From: Pollutimonas harenae | GTDB lineage: Bacteria; Pseudomonadota; Gammaproteobacteria; Burkholderiales; Burkholderiaceae_B | Direction: 5' to 3' | DNA length: 64,000 nucleotides | Assembly: GCF_004153685.1 (NCBI RefSeq) | Contig: NZ_SDQD01000001.1 | Location: 310,001 to 374,000, forward strand | Shown here: positions 1-8,891 of the stretch, piece after piece | How the letters are laid out: each line of letters begins with the position of its first letter | How positions within the stretch are numbered: the first letter of the stretch is position 1 | The notes under the pieces: generated by a model | Told to the model about the DNA's origin: nothing | Databases searched by the model: none | The model's input: the letters and a program-made list of their open reading frames with translations, nothing else | Program-made: the position numbers and the translations under genes

Positions 1-953
1 CAATTGGGTGCACGACAGACTTCTTGAAACGAGGTGAATACACGCCTAGCCTCTTCATTCAACCCAAGAGTTTTCACTTCGCCATCAATTTCGGCACGAA
101 TTGCATCAATGCCTGAAACGCGGTTTTGTAACTCTGAAAGCTCCGTCGACTTAGAGCGTATTTGAATCTCCTTCTGGCGAAGAAGGTCGGTAAGCGTAGA
201 ACTAGCGGCCCCATTTGCATCAACCGTGGCTCGCAATGCCTCCATCTTCCTAGCAAAATCTTCCGTGCGACGGCGAAGCATATCTTGGTTGGCATCCGTG
301 TCATTCACTCCTCGGCTCTGCAACTCAAGCACCCTCTGGGCAGCAACTATTCGCCTAGTTTGAGCTTCCATCGAGTTCTTTTCATCGATAATGGACTTCT
401 TGACCGCATATGAGTGCTTAGGATTAAGCCCAAACACAAACCGCACCATCTCGACAAACTGATCTTCTATGAATGAATTAGGGGATCTGTAAGCCGCCGT
501 ATAGCCATCACCTTGATTCAAATAGAAAACCGGAAGCAACGTAGAGATATATGGTTGTGCCTCTTCGCCCCTTGTCGAAACAAGACGTGGTGGTTCTAAC
601 CCTAACACCTTAAAAAGGGCTATTGAAAATGAACCCTCAGAGTAATATTCGCTCTCGTCACCATCGAGGTTTATAGAAGCACGGAATTCATTATTCTTCG
701 CTCCAAAGGTGCGCTTAATGATTAGCGGGCGCCCATTGGTTTCAGCATTCAAGAAGACGGCAGCGCATTTTTCTAAAATTTCATTTCGAAATTTACTTGG
801 AAATCCAAGGGTAGCAGCGAGTGCCTGAATAACAGGCGTCTTACCGCTACCATTCGGAGCAAAGAGCAAAGTAGTCCTATGACCGAATTCCAGTAAAGGA
901 CTTTCCCATCCAGTTTCGCCCAATGGCTCGATTTTGAGCGAGTGAAGTCTCAA
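1..953 (-). CDS. ABC/SMC-like ATPase of an ABC-3C system (3' end outside window)
   Basis: The reading frame runs from a TTG at 953 to the window edge (about 317 codons). It has a Walker A motif APNGSGKT at residues 32-39, right behind a short N-terminal strand, as in RecF/SMC-type ABC ATPases. Residues from about 200 onward are rich in charged heptad-like sequence and look like the start of a coiled-coil insertion. The C-terminal Walker B/signature lobe lies outside the window. The TTG overlaps the TGA stop of the preceding gene (TTGA), so translation is probably coupled. Third gene of a nuclease, middle component, ATPase operon; it is expected to be the ATP-driven sensor/switch of that complex. 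Family-level identity is firm; the ABC-3C assignment rests on the neighbours. Confidence 0.75.
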   Translation of the reverse strand, partial: MRLHSLKIEPLGETGWESPLLEFGHRTTLLFAPNGSGKTPVIQALAATLGFPSKFRNEILEKCAAVFLNAETNGRPLIIKRTFGAKNNEFRASINLDGDESEYYSEGSFSIALFKVLGLEPPRLVSTRGEEAQPYISTLLPVFYLNQGDGYTAAYRSPNSFIEDQFVEMVRFVFGLNPKHSYAVKKSIIDEKNSMEAQTRRIVAAQRVLELQSRGVNDTDANQDMLRRRTEDFARKMEALRATVDANGAASSTLTDLLRQKEIQIRSKSTELSELQNRVSGIDAIRAEIDGEVKTLGLNEEARRVFTSFQEVCRAPN

Positions 954-1429
954 TTTACCTCTCCTCTGGCTCGAGCCTCATCCCTAATATATTGATAGCT
1001 TAGCTCGATTGTTTTCATGGAAACGGCCAATGGGCTATCCCCACACACCGCCTCTTCGTATATTTTCTTACCCAAGTCTGTAGCAGATATCCTGCGGGTA
1101 TGCTCCTCAATAACAACCTGCCCGGTCAGTTCCAAGAACGTCAAGGCTTTAATCGTTCTAATGCGAAGATTGGCTGACCAGCCTATATCCTGAGATGACC
1201 CTTTGAATCCTGCGACTGTCCGTTCAAGACATTCACCAACTAGTTGGCCGATTTTTGGCAGTTGTGGCTTTGAGCTACCTTTGGTAATTGCCAGAATGGC
1301 CATAGCCAATAAAGGCAACTGAAATAGTGCCTCATTATCCAGCGAGCGAGTAGATAACGGCGTGTCAGCAGCCAGTTTGAGCTGGACATTGAGTCTTCTT
1401 GCCTCTGAGAAAAAGTCAGCCGAGCTCAT
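950..1429 (-). CDS. ABC-3C-type middle component, small winged-helix-like protein
   Basis: A 159-residue protein without signal peptide or membrane segment. It is mostly helical, with a C-terminal stretch (LTGQVVIEEHTRRISATDLG) that reads like the wing and following helix of a winged-HTH. I chose the ATG at 1429 because it overlaps the TGA of the nuclease gene (ATGA); an in-frame ATG at 1459 would add ten residues inside that gene. In ABC-three-component systems a small middle component of this size sits between the effector and the ATPase and bridges them. The sequence alone is too divergent for a firm family call; the assignment comes from size, fold impression and gene order. Confidence 0.6.
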   Translation of the reverse strand: MSSADFFSEARRLNVQLKLAADTPLSTRSLDNEALFQLPLLAMAILAITKGSSKPQLPKIGQLVGECLERTVAGFKGSSQDIGWSANLRIRTIKALTFLELTGQVVIEEHTRRISATDLGKKIYEEAVCGDSPLAVSMKTIELSYQYIRDEARARGEVN

Positions 1430-2592
1430 CGCGCTGCCCTCCGAACGATAGAGGCGCAAAACGCTCCGAAAACCAGTTCCGTATTGAGAGTGGAAAATTT
1501 TGCTCCGATGGGAGAGTTAATGACATCTTGCACGAACCGCTCGAGATCAGCCAAGACGCCACCACCCAACAACCATGCCCTACATTTATTATCGATCTGG
1601 TCAAGAAGAATATTGAACGTGAAATCGGGAAAAGTATGGCGAGCAGTCCTCACCCAAACATCCCAACTGACTTTCATTTGAGATGCATATTCAATCATTG
1701 AGTCGCTAGCGCCTGCGGTTTTTAACTGCCTTTGCAGAATCGATGCCGCCTTGATCGCTGACGGGTCACCGCCCGTGAGAAGGTTTTGATAGACCTGGGT
1801 TGAGATACTAAGGACCTTCAGCAAATCGTCTAAGCCAACGCTCGTAACCGTGTCCATTTCAGTTTTCGATAGATTGCTGATCGGCGCACACGATTTGTTT
1901 GTTACGAGAGTAACAAGGCTGTTAGCAATCTCATCCACCTCATGTTTATGAAGATCGATTTCGCTATGCTTCCAAATTGCATTATGTGCAGCTATAGAAA
2001 ACGACTCAAGCGTATCGCCTACGTATTGCACATTAGGGAGGAGAGAAAGTTTCTTGCGCGCCAGCTCAACTTCCTCGGCTGATATCGGAGCATCAGGCGA
2101 GATGATTTCAGCAAATTTCTCGATAAGCTGGCTGATATATTTCTTGCTCGAGGCTCCCGAAGTCAGACCGTCAATTACCTCGTAAACGTCTTCACCGAAG
2201 TGCACATTGCTGAGAACTGTAACCTCACGACATTGTTCCCCAAACTCTATTGTATGTACGAACAGCTTGCCCGCTATGCTTTGTCGAATCGCATCAAGCC
2301 TGTCATCGGTATCAAGCTTGCCCTTCTTTTTAAGAGAAAAAATCTCGTCAACGTTCCACTGCTGGTTTGCTCGGCCTTTGGTTTTGACTTGGAAAAAGTG
2401 ATAGTCGACCGCACCGCTTACGTTGCGGCGCACAACAAAGTCGTCATGATAATCGCAGTAGACCCGATCGACTCCCTTGCCGCTAAGGATCTCAAGCGCC
2501 GCATACGCAGCAGCTTGAAACTGCATCCGAAATCGCGCCACTGTGCTGCGTCCAACGGTTTCCCTCGGCGAATTGTCATGAATAGTGTTCAT
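1426..2592 (-). CDS. DUF4297-type (PD-(D/E)XK-like) nuclease effector
   Basis: A 388-residue protein opening with ETVGR, then RFRMQFQAA, VYCDYHDD (about 44-51) and FFQVKTK (about 66-72). This is the arrangement of DUF4297 (dsDND1) nucleases: an acidic residue followed by a QxK active-site motif. The same domain is the effector of Cap4 in CBASS and of several ABC-3C systems. The remaining 300 residues are helical and probably dock onto the middle component. The start at 2592 has AAGGA about 13 bases upstream; in-frame ATGs at 2619 and 2649 would add 9 or 19 unconserved-looking residues. First gene of the operon. Expected role: DNA degradation when the ABC partner is triggered. Confidence 0.75.
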   Translation of the reverse strand: MNTIHDNSPRETVGRSTVARFRMQFQAAAYAALEILSGKGVDRVYCDYHDDFVVRRNVSGAVDYHFFQVKTKGRANQQWNVDEIFSLKKKGKLDTDDRLDAIRQSIAGKLFVHTIEFGEQCREVTVLSNVHFGEDVYEVIDGLTSGASSKKYISQLIEKFAEIISPDAPISAEEVELARKKLSLLPNVQYVGDTLESFSIAAHNAIWKHSEIDLHKHEVDEIANSLVTLVTNKSCAPISNLSKTEMDTVTSVGLDDLLKVLSISTQVYQNLLTGGDPSAIKAASILQRQLKTAGASDSMIEYASQMKVSWDVWVRTARHTFPDFTFNILLDQIDNKCRAWLLGGGVLADLERFVQDVINSPIGAKFSTLNTELVFGAFCASIVRRAAR

Positions 2593-2793
2593 CAGTAAAT
2601 GACGTTCCTTAGCTCCCATTCGTGACAGTTGTAACAGATTTAGACACAAGAAGGCATATCCCGTTCGTTTTTGAAGGGAAGTTCTTACGTTTCGATCTGT
2701 AAACAGGCGAAATTCGGGGGAAGAAGCGCCGCATCCAGGCGACTGTCAACACAAGCGATCGACCCATACCGAAGGTGTCAACTCATACACCAT

Positions 2794-3000
2794 TCATGCT
2801 TTGGAGGGTTCCTGTCGGCGGCGTGATATGTCAGGCATTTGAGGCTCTGCCCCCCCTAGAGCCGCAAGCCGTTTCGCGGACTGTACACGCACGTACGTTT
2901 TGACTGCTTCACGAATAAGATCGGCTTTTTCAACACCTGGGTCGGCTACTTGCAGCGCTCTCTCAAACAACGCATCGTCAATCGTTACTGTAGTTCGCAT
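2794..3000 (-). CDS. VapB-like ribbon-helix-helix antitoxin, orphan
   Basis: A 68-residue protein starting MRTTVTIDDALFERAL, the typical N-terminus of VapB/DUF2191 antitoxins: a beta strand that inserts into DNA followed by two helices. The ATG at 3000 is preceded by GGAGG at a good distance, so I prefer it over the in-frame ATG at 3012. A vapC toxin would be expected directly downstream (below 2794), but only about 200 bases separate it from the nuclease gene and no PIN-domain frame is present. Probably an orphan or decayed toxin-antitoxin remnant. Confidence 0.6.
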   Translation of the reverse strand: MRTTVTIDDALFERALQVADPGVEKADLIREAVKTYVRVQSAKRLAALGGAEPQMPDISRRRQEPSKA

Positions 3001-3470
3001 TTGTGCCTCCATTAAGCCTGCATCAATATATTCATGACATTACATCAAAGCTCTGTTTGCGCCTGTGTTTCCTTGTGTACGAGTACTTTGGCTAATGATA
3101 GGTACCTGCTAAGTTAAGTACTTAGCCGAAACGAACAGTGGTAGCCTATATTTTTGCGAGGTCTGCATGCAAAATGCTTAAGTACGTACGCAATTACCAA
3201 TGCTTGCTCCATACAAAGGCCGATGCAACCTCGCCGATGCGATGCTCCGTCGACTATCGGGATCTGCACTTTCCGGGAATCGCCGCTAAGCCTCTACTGA
3301 TCGTTAATTAGGTGCAATAATTTCACTACCTTGGCGTATTGCAATTGCATAGAATCCTGGTCGTTGTTTAATCGCTTTTTCTTACTCAGCGAGCCACAAT
3401 ATGCCCGCGCTGGAAGCCTTCGTTCAATAGTTTGACATATACAATGTCGCATATACATGGAGACTGAGCA
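3001..3470. other. Intergenic stretch between two antitoxin genes
   Basis: No convincing gene. A TTGACA at 3432-3437 just upstream of the next antitoxin, together with two direct copies of CATATACA (about 3436 and 3450), may be its promoter and operator. The remainder is AT-rich sequence without recognisable protein similarity. Confidence 0.4.
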
Positions 3471-3737
3471 ATGACCATTCCAGCACCCTCGTCGAAACCT
3501 CATGTGGCCAAGCTTTTTCGTAACAACGGCAGGCGGGCAGTGCATATTCCAGCCGAATTTGAATTGCCTAGTGTGCGTGTGTTGATCCGCAGAGAAGGCG
3601 CGCGATTAATTATTGAGGCTATGACTGGGCGCCGCAACATCGTCGAGCTGCTAGACCTGTGGAAAAAAGCGGAGCCTCTTGGTCCGGAAGACCAGTTTCC
3701 TGACATTGCCGACACGCCTGTCAGTGGCGCATCGTAA
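3471..3737 (+). CDS. VapB-like antitoxin of AbrB/SpoVT type, orphan
   Basis: An 88-residue protein with the swapped-hairpin AbrB signature AKLFRNNGRRAVHIPAEF near the N-terminus, followed by an acidic C-terminal tail (WKKAEPLGPEDQFPDI) of the kind that wraps a VapC toxin. GGAG lies about 8 bases before the ATG. A vapC gene should start at or just after 3737, but the following 390 bases hold no PIN-domain frame. Like the antitoxin at 2794-3000, it appears to have lost its toxin. Confidence 0.65.
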   Translation: MTIPAPSSKPHVAKLFRNNGRRAVHIPAEFELPSVRVLIRREGARLIIEAMTGRRNIVELLDLWKKAEPLGPEDQFPDIADTPVSGAS

Positions 3738-4128
3738 CGCACAAATGGCAATGCGCAGTAAAGGACGCGAAAGAATAACGCATGCTTTGATGCCAAAAAT
3801 CGCCTGTAAATAGGGGCAGTTTTTATCACTGAACGATTGGCAGGCTTTTCGTTTAATAAAAGACGATCGGCAAAGATATGCTTTTTCATAAAGGGTACAG
3901 AGTTTGCGGTCCCCAGGGAACAGAAGATCTAGCGGCAGCCTTATGCTTTAATTTCCGGCGGGGTTATGCTTAACGACACAACATCCCAAAACTCTGAAAA
4001 ATCAATATCTTAGGCATAAGCTACTGCCCAAGACGTCTCACTGCGTTCAGCTATATCCCGCATTTGGTTGTACCCCGGTTTGTACCCCACAATAGTTTTA
4101 TGACAATCGACTGCTGGGGGTACAAGTC
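3738..4128. other. Intergenic region with TTGTACCCC repeats before the integrase remnant
   Basis: No gene recognised. The 9-mer TTGTACCCC occurs at 4068-4076 and 4080-4088, and inverted (GGGGTACAA) at 4117-4125, immediately before the integrase start codon. Such repeats in front of tyrosine-integrase genes commonly serve as arm-type binding sites for the recombinase or excisionase. Confidence 0.45.
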
Positions 4129-4529
4129 ATGAGTTTGCTGAGCGAAACTCAGATCAGAGCGGCCAAGCCTGACCCAAAAGAATATATGTTGAACGACGGG
4201 GACAAGCTGTATCTGCGTGTGCGGGCCACAGGCCAAGCCTGGATTTACCCTTGTATGTGGAATGGCAAATCCATAAAGCTTGGAATGGGACCGTACCCAT
4301 CCGTCACGCTCGTACAAGCCCGAGCAAAAGCATATGAAGCCAATAGCCAGCGAGCAAATGGCTTAGATCCGAAGGAAGTTCAAGACCAACTGTGGCGCTG
4401 CGCACCATGGGCTATGACACGCAGGAAGAAATCACAGGCCACGGCTTCCGTGCGACCGCTCGCACCATGATCCGGGAACATCTGGGTTGGGATCCAGATG
4501 TCATTGAACGTCATTTGGTGCACACCTAA
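4129..4529 (+). pseudogene. Tyrosine integrase remnant (DUF4102 type), internally deleted
   Basis: Codons 1 to about 85 give a clear DUF4102 Arm DNA-binding domain (SETQIRAAKPDPKEYMLNDG; LRVRATGQAWIYP; KLGMGPYPSVTLVQAR). The sequence then jumps, in another frame, to the C-terminal catalytic box: LRTMGYDTQEEITGHGFRAT, followed by VIERHLVHT and a stop at 4527-4529. About 250 residues of the catalytic domain between the two parts are missing, and the tail after the H/W box is lost. The protein cannot be active. It marks an old integration event at the edge of the arsenic block. Confidence 0.85.
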
Positions 4530-4552
4530 GACGAAGAGCTTGGCAGTAGCTC

Positions 4553-5668
4553 CTACCCCCCAATGTGACTCATTTCAACGCGACGCATATACGTAACAGA
4601 AACATGACCTCGCACTTCCGAATACCTGTCTGCCCGTCGAGCCCATGTAGATGTGATCGTTTTACGTAGAAGCTCATCATCGTCTGACTCGCGCAACAAG
4701 GTACGCAAGTCAATACTCTGCTGACCAAATAGACAGAGGTAAAACCCACCGTCTGACGCTAACCTTGCTCGTGAACAATCACCACAAAATGGCTGAGTCA
4801 CACTGGAAATCACGCCGATTTCTCCCTGCCCATCTACATATCGCCAGCGTTTGGCAACCTCACCTTTAGCCGAGGGCGAAACGGGTTCCAAAGGAAAGTG
4901 CTGATTCAACAGGGCAATAATCTCTGATGAAGGATATACGACACTCTTGGTCCATTGGTTGGTATTGCCTACATCCATAAATTCTATAAAGCGCAGAATG
5001 TGGCCGGTACCACGAAAGTACCTGGCCATAGGCAGAATCTGCTCGTCGTTGACGCCGCGCTTAACCACCATGTTTATTTTGATGGGGGCAATACCCGCAC
5101 GCTTTGCCGCGTCAATGCCCTGCAGCACGTCATCGACGGTCCAGTCAGAGTCTGTCATGCTTTGGAATACCGCGTTATCGATAGCATCCAGGCTAACATT
5201 CAAGCGCTTTACACCCGCCTGCGCAAGACTTTGCGCTTTACGCGCTAGCAGGGCCCCATTTGTAGTCAATGAAACATCAACCGGGCGCCCGTCGGGTGTG
5301 TTGAGCGCCACGAGTTTAGCCGCCAACGCGTCCATGCCTTTGCGTAGTAGTGGCTCGCCTCCGGTGATGCGGATTTTGCTTACGCCTAAGCTCACGAATA
5401 TCCTTGCAGCCCGCTCTATCTCTTCGTGGGTCAATAGTTCACTGCGAGGAAGAAATTGAAAATCAGCCCCGAACACAGTTCTAGGCATGCAATAGGTACA
5501 CCGAAAATTACATCGATCCGTAACTGATATACGCAGATCCCGCAATGGCCTCGCATGCCGGTCCAGCAAAATAGCTTCCTCTTCGGCCGTGTCGTCACGG
5601 ATTGCTGCCGACCTAGGCATCAAGCGATGTTCATGCAATAAGTATTCGTTCATGCTTAGCTTTATCAT
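4553..5668 (-). CDS. moaA: GTP 3',8-cyclase MoaA (molybdenum cofactor synthesis)
   Basis: A 371-residue radical-SAM enzyme that turns GTP into 3',8-cyclo-GTP, the first step of molybdopterin synthesis. The N-terminal [4Fe-4S] site is C53-x3-C57-x2-C60 (DRCNFRCTYCMP), GGEP for SAM binding is near residue 104, and the C-terminal cluster is C295-x2-C298-x13-C312. The protein ends in the essential GG. The first about 40 residues are longer than in most MoaA; start codons at 5653 or 5668 are possible and neither has a clear ribosome-binding site. It follows aioA on the same strand and probably supports cofactor supply for arsenite oxidase, although a terminator-like hairpin lies in between. Confidence 0.95.
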   Translation of the reverse strand: MIKLSMNEYLLHEHRLMPRSAAIRDDTAEEEAILLDRHARPLRDLRISVTDRCNFRCTYCMPRTVFGADFQFLPRSELLTHEEIERAARIFVSLGVSKIRITGGEPLLRKGMDALAAKLVALNTPDGRPVDVSLTTNGALLARKAQSLAQAGVKRLNVSLDAIDNAVFQSMTDSDWTVDDVLQGIDAAKRAGIAPIKINMVVKRGVNDEQILPMARYFRGTGHILRFIEFMDVGNTNQWTKSVVYPSSEIIALLNQHFPLEPVSPSAKGEVAKRWRYVDGQGEIGVISSVTQPFCGDCSRARLASDGGFYLCLFGQQSIDLRTLLRESDDDELLRKTITSTWARRADRYSEVRGHVSVTYMRRVEMSHIGG

Positions 5669-5679
5669 TTTTTGGAAAA

Positions 5680-5705
5680 CCCGCTTTAGACAGTCCTAAA
5701 GCGGG
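5680..5705 (-). terminator. Hairpin between aioA and moaA
   Basis: A perfect 10-bp inverted repeat (CCCGCTTTAG at 5680-5689, CTAAAGCGGG at 5696-5705, 6-base loop). On the minus strand it is followed by TTTT, the layout of a Rho-independent terminator. The moaA start codon lies only about 12 bases beyond the stem, so moaA either depends on read-through or is deliberately attenuated. Confidence 0.7.
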
Positions 5706-5738
5706 ATTAACATATGGCCGACTGAAGTTACCCCTCCT

Positions 5739-8234
5739 TTACGCGGGCGTAGTAGGCATCGCAAATCGACGGTTTTTAAAACTGACCGTTCTTTTGAATT
5801 CGTCCATGGTGCCGGCCTTGCGGATATTCCCCCATGTCCCCTTGTAATAGGGAATGATGTTCCGATCGGTCCAATCCGTTGTCACATCGCCTTGAATGCC
5901 ATTTACGTAGCCGAACAGCATAAAGGTCTGACCACGCTTGATTTCCGCAACCGGATAGACCATCGCATACGTAGAGCCAAAGTCGTTATAGACTTCTACG
6001 ATATCGCTAGCCTCCACGCCAAGCTCTTGGCAATCATCGGGATGAATCTCAATGTAGGCCATGGGATAACGCTCTTGTGCGAAGCTATTGTATTGATCGT
6101 GATACGCGGTTTGCCATATCTCGTTGTTTCGCCCATTGTTAAGCCAGAACTTATATTTTTTCTTTTGAGCGGCAACGGTTTCAGGCAAACCATTCCATGG
6201 TGCGGGCAGAAAGTGCGCTTTGCCATCCTCTGTGTCGAATTTAGAGTCGGTATAAAGCATTTCTGTACCCGTGAACTTGCCATCGGCGTAAGACTTGACG
6301 GGAAGTTGTACACCATTATTACCCGTGGCCCGCAAACGCTCATAAGTAACCAGATGGCCTGAGTCGCCTCCTTGGCTGTCGATCTTTGGCGCTCCGGGTT
6401 GACCCGCTTGGCGGAAGCCATCATTAAAGGCGTCTTCTTCCGTTTTCCAGTCGAAGCCATTAAAACGTTCGGCCATCGCCGTATTGCCCTCTTTCTGGTA
6501 AAGCGCGCCCACCGCATTAGCGATCTTGGCCGCAATGAGGCAATCTGCCATCGCGGAGCCTGGGGGATCCATGAATTTCTCGGACAAACGGATTCGACGC
6601 TCGCCGTTCATCGACGTCAGGTTGATCTCACCAGGGTGTGCTGCGGGCAACAATAAATGGGCGGCTTCGGCAAGCTTGGTTGGGTAAAGATTGATGCTCG
6701 CGACAAACAGCCCGCCCTTCTCGGTTGCCTGATAAATGATGTCGACCATCTCTTCGGTGCTCGCCCCTCGCGCCTTTTGCATCGCCTCTTTGACGATGGC
6801 CGATCGCTTTAGTACGGCTTCTCGCAATGCCTGGGCGTTATTGCTGGTCTGAAAGTTATTGCATCCCCACCAGGTCATCATGCGACCCTTTCCCTGGATC
6901 AGCTCTTGATCGATATAAATTTTTGTATCGCCTGGATAGGGCGGCCGAGTGTAGCCTTCTTGGTGCCCACCCATACGCACACAGCCTGTACCTCGGCGGC
7001 CAACGTTATGGGTCGCAATAACCAGACTGAGCAAGGACGACTGAATGACGTAATTGTCATTGCCCCAAATAATGCCTTTTTCATACGCATGCATACTGCG
7101 TGGTAATTGGCCTGTCTTCTTAGGTTTGTACGACCATTCTGCTGCTTTTTTGATATCCTCGACAGACACGCCGGTAACCTTGCTGCATTCCTCCAGCGAC
7201 ATGCGATTGGTCTGCACGGCCTCATCAAACCCCGATGTATGCTGCTCTATGAACGGTTTGTCTATCCACTCTTGTTCGACCACATAAGTAAATAGGCCGT
7301 TAAACAGCGCAGTGTCCGTACCCGGCTCAATCGCCAAATGTAGTACACGTTCCTTGCCAGCAACTTGGCGCGCAATGGAGATGGATGGAGTTTCGCGAGG
7401 GTCTACGAATATGATGCGCGTTGGCGGCAGCTCCTCATCGGCAAACCGCTCTTTCTTCTTGCCGCTGGTTTGGCCATATAAGTTCGGCACCCAATGCTGA
7501 AGGAAGTAATTAGTTTGCGACTCATAAGGATTGTTGCCGATGGACCAAAGAACGTCGGCGAGTTCTGCGTCCTCGTAGGCATTATTAAGCTCGCCAATGC
7601 CCATGTCACGGGTGGCGTGGCACTCAGAGTTATACGCTGGACGATTGTGAATGCGAACCATGGGAGTCTGCAGCGCAGAGAACATCAGCTTGCCGGTACC
7701 CCAGGTATTTTCAAACCCTCCGCCGGCGCCACCATGGTCAAAACACGAAAATACGATACCTTCGGGCCCATCTGTATCCAGCGTTTTCTTAAGCAAGCCC
7801 GCGTAGAGCGCCATCGCTTGTTCCCACGACGCATCCACCCACTGATCTGCCGCGTATAAGCGCGGTTGCTTGAGCCGAGCTTTTCCATCGCCCTCGGGGG
7901 TGTACATATACGTTGCCATCCGGCCGCCACGGGTTGAACTTAACCCGCCATTAACGACGCACTCTTTATCCGGCACAATCATGATGTTGTGACGACTACC
8001 ATCGTTCTCAGTAATCACGTTGGTCATGGCCGGTGTCAAGGTGGTAGCGTACGGAGGCAGTTGTTGACGAAAGTCCAGACCCAAGGCGTTGTCCTGGGGA
8101 GCTCGACCGCCCTCCTTCTGCTCGGGCCACTTATATACATGATAGCCACAGCCGACAATACAGAAATGACAGGTCATATTGGTACGTTCGGCGTTCTTTG
8201 GCGGTAACGTGATGCGATCTTTTTTGGCTGGCAT
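5739..8234 (-). CDS. aioA: Arsenite oxidase large subunit AioA
   Basis: An 831-residue molybdopterin enzyme of the DMSO reductase family that oxidises As(III) to As(V) in the periplasm. The [3Fe-4S] motif C22-x2-C25-x3-C29 ([11 protein letters not shown]) with a Ser about 71 residues later (S99/S100), instead of the fourth Cys, is the AioA hallmark. It has no signal peptide of its own, as known for AioA, which is exported with the Tat-targeted AioB. Length matches the family (about 825). The start ATG is preceded by AGGG; only 13 bases separate it from aioB, so the two are co-transcribed. Expected control: AioXSR and sigma54. Confidence 0.97.
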   Translation of the reverse strand: MPAKKDRITLPPKNAERTNMTCHFCIVGCGYHVYKWPEQKEGGRAPQDNALGLDFRQQLPPYATTLTPAMTNVITENDGSRHNIMIVPDKECVVNGGLSSTRGGRMATYMYTPEGDGKARLKQPRLYAADQWVDASWEQAMALYAGLLKKTLDTDGPEGIVFSCFDHGGAGGGFENTWGTGKLMFSALQTPMVRIHNRPAYNSECHATRDMGIGELNNAYEDAELADVLWSIGNNPYESQTNYFLQHWVPNLYGQTSGKKKERFADEELPPTRIIFVDPRETPSISIARQVAGKERVLHLAIEPGTDTALFNGLFTYVVEQEWIDKPFIEQHTSGFDEAVQTNRMSLEECSKVTGVSVEDIKKAAEWSYKPKKTGQLPRSMHAYEKGIIWGNDNYVIQSSLLSLVIATHNVGRRGTGCVRMGGHQEGYTRPPYPGDTKIYIDQELIQGKGRMMTWWGCNNFQTSNNAQALREAVLKRSAIVKEAMQKARGASTEEMVDIIYQATEKGGLFVASINLYPTKLAEAAHLLLPAAHPGEINLTSMNGERRIRLSEKFMDPPGSAMADCLIAAKIANAVGALYQKEGNTAMAERFNGFDWKTEEDAFNDGFRQAGQPGAPKIDSQGGDSGHLVTYERLRATGNNGVQLPVKSYADGKFTGTEMLYTDSKFDTEDGKAHFLPAPWNGLPETVAAQKKKYKFWLNNGRNNEIWQTAYHDQYNSFAQERYPMAYIEIHPDDCQELGVEASDIVEVYNDFGSTYAMVYPVAEIKRGQTFMLFGYVNGIQGDVTTDWTDRNIIPYYKGTWGNIRKAGTMDEFKRTVSFKNRRFAMPTTPA

Positions 8235-8247
8235 AGCGAATACCCTA

Positions 8248-8778
8248 TTAAATAATGTTTGCTTGGCGTCCGTAGATCAGCCCGTCGATACCAACGGCTG
8301 ATACGGTGTCGGATGCTTCGTCATACCGCAATAGAACGCGCGGGAGATTCTCTGTAGCCTGTCCGCAAATCATCTGACCTGCCTTCTCTGCATCGAACTC
8401 ACTGAAATGACATGGACACTTGAATGTTTTAGTGCTGTTGTCATAGATGGTCGGACACCCCATGTGCGTGCATAGCGTGCTATACGCGACAATATCGCGA
8501 TCAGGTCCGACCCCACCCGGAACAGGGGAACCCAGCTTGATCGCAGTGCAAGGCGACCGCTCGTCGGGATAACTAAACGGCAGCGCCGCATCAACCGTGA
8601 GCTTTTGGGCGGCTGTGACCGCTTTGTTCGGATAGTTCAACGTGGTTTTTGATGGGTCTGCGGGTGCAGCCTGAGCATTGGCACTCGTAAACGGCACCAA
8701 AGTAGCAGCCGCTGCGACCCCGCCGCCTCCACTGAGCTTAAGAAAACCGCGTCGGTTGAGTTTCGTCGTATCGGGCAT
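8248..8778 (-). CDS. aioB: Arsenite oxidase small (Rieske) subunit AioB
   Basis: A 176-residue Tat-exported Rieske protein. The signal contains NRRGFLK at residues 8-14, then a glycine/alanine-rich hydrophobic core. The cluster ligands are C103-x-H105 and C121-x2-H124. C108 and C123 are both present, so the disulfide known from the Alcaligenes faecalis enzyme, and absent in strain NT-26, can form. I chose the ATG at 8778 (AGGAG upstream); the in-frame TTG at 8787 directly abuts the AGGAG and is unlikely. It passes electrons from AioA to a soluble cytochrome or azurin. First gene of aioBA. Confidence 0.96.
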   Translation of the reverse strand: MPDTTKLNRRGFLKLSGGGGVAAAATLVPFTSANAQAAPADPSKTTLNYPNKAVTAAQKLTVDAALPFSYPDERSPCTAIKLGSPVPGGVGPDRDIVAYSTLCTHMGCPTIYDNSTKTFKCPCHFSEFDAEKAGQMICGQATENLPRVLLRYDEASDTVSAVGIDGLIYGRQANII

Positions 8779-8837
8779 GAGGGGCAACTCCTATTGAAAC
8801 AATGAGCGTAGGTCAGTAACCTGTACTTATCGCTTAC

Positions 8838-8852
8838 GCAATATGCATGCCA
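8838..8852 (-). promoter_or_regulatory. Sigma54 (-24/-12) promoter of aioBA
   Basis: On the minus strand the sequence reads TGGCATGCATATTGC, an almost perfect RpoN promoter: GG and GC separated by exactly 10 bases. It lies about 60 bases before the aioB start codon and opposite the aioXSR start. AioR, encoded divergently, carries a sigma54-activating domain, so this is very likely its target promoter. Confidence 0.9.
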
Positions 8853-8891
8853 AGTATTAACTGACGCTGGATACGCTGGGAGAACACCGAA

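Noticed and set aside
74-413. Open frames on both strands within the ATPase gene
   Set aside because: They lie inside the frame encoding the Walker A ATPase, which is open from 953 to the left edge and explains the region better.
1399-1701. Plus-strand frames overlapping the nuclease C-terminus
   Set aside because: No ribosome-binding site, odd composition, and fully covered by the coupled minus-strand operon.
4051-4317. Minus-strand frame across the integrase start
   Set aside because: The plus strand gives a clear DUF4102 domain; the antisense frame has no recognisable features.
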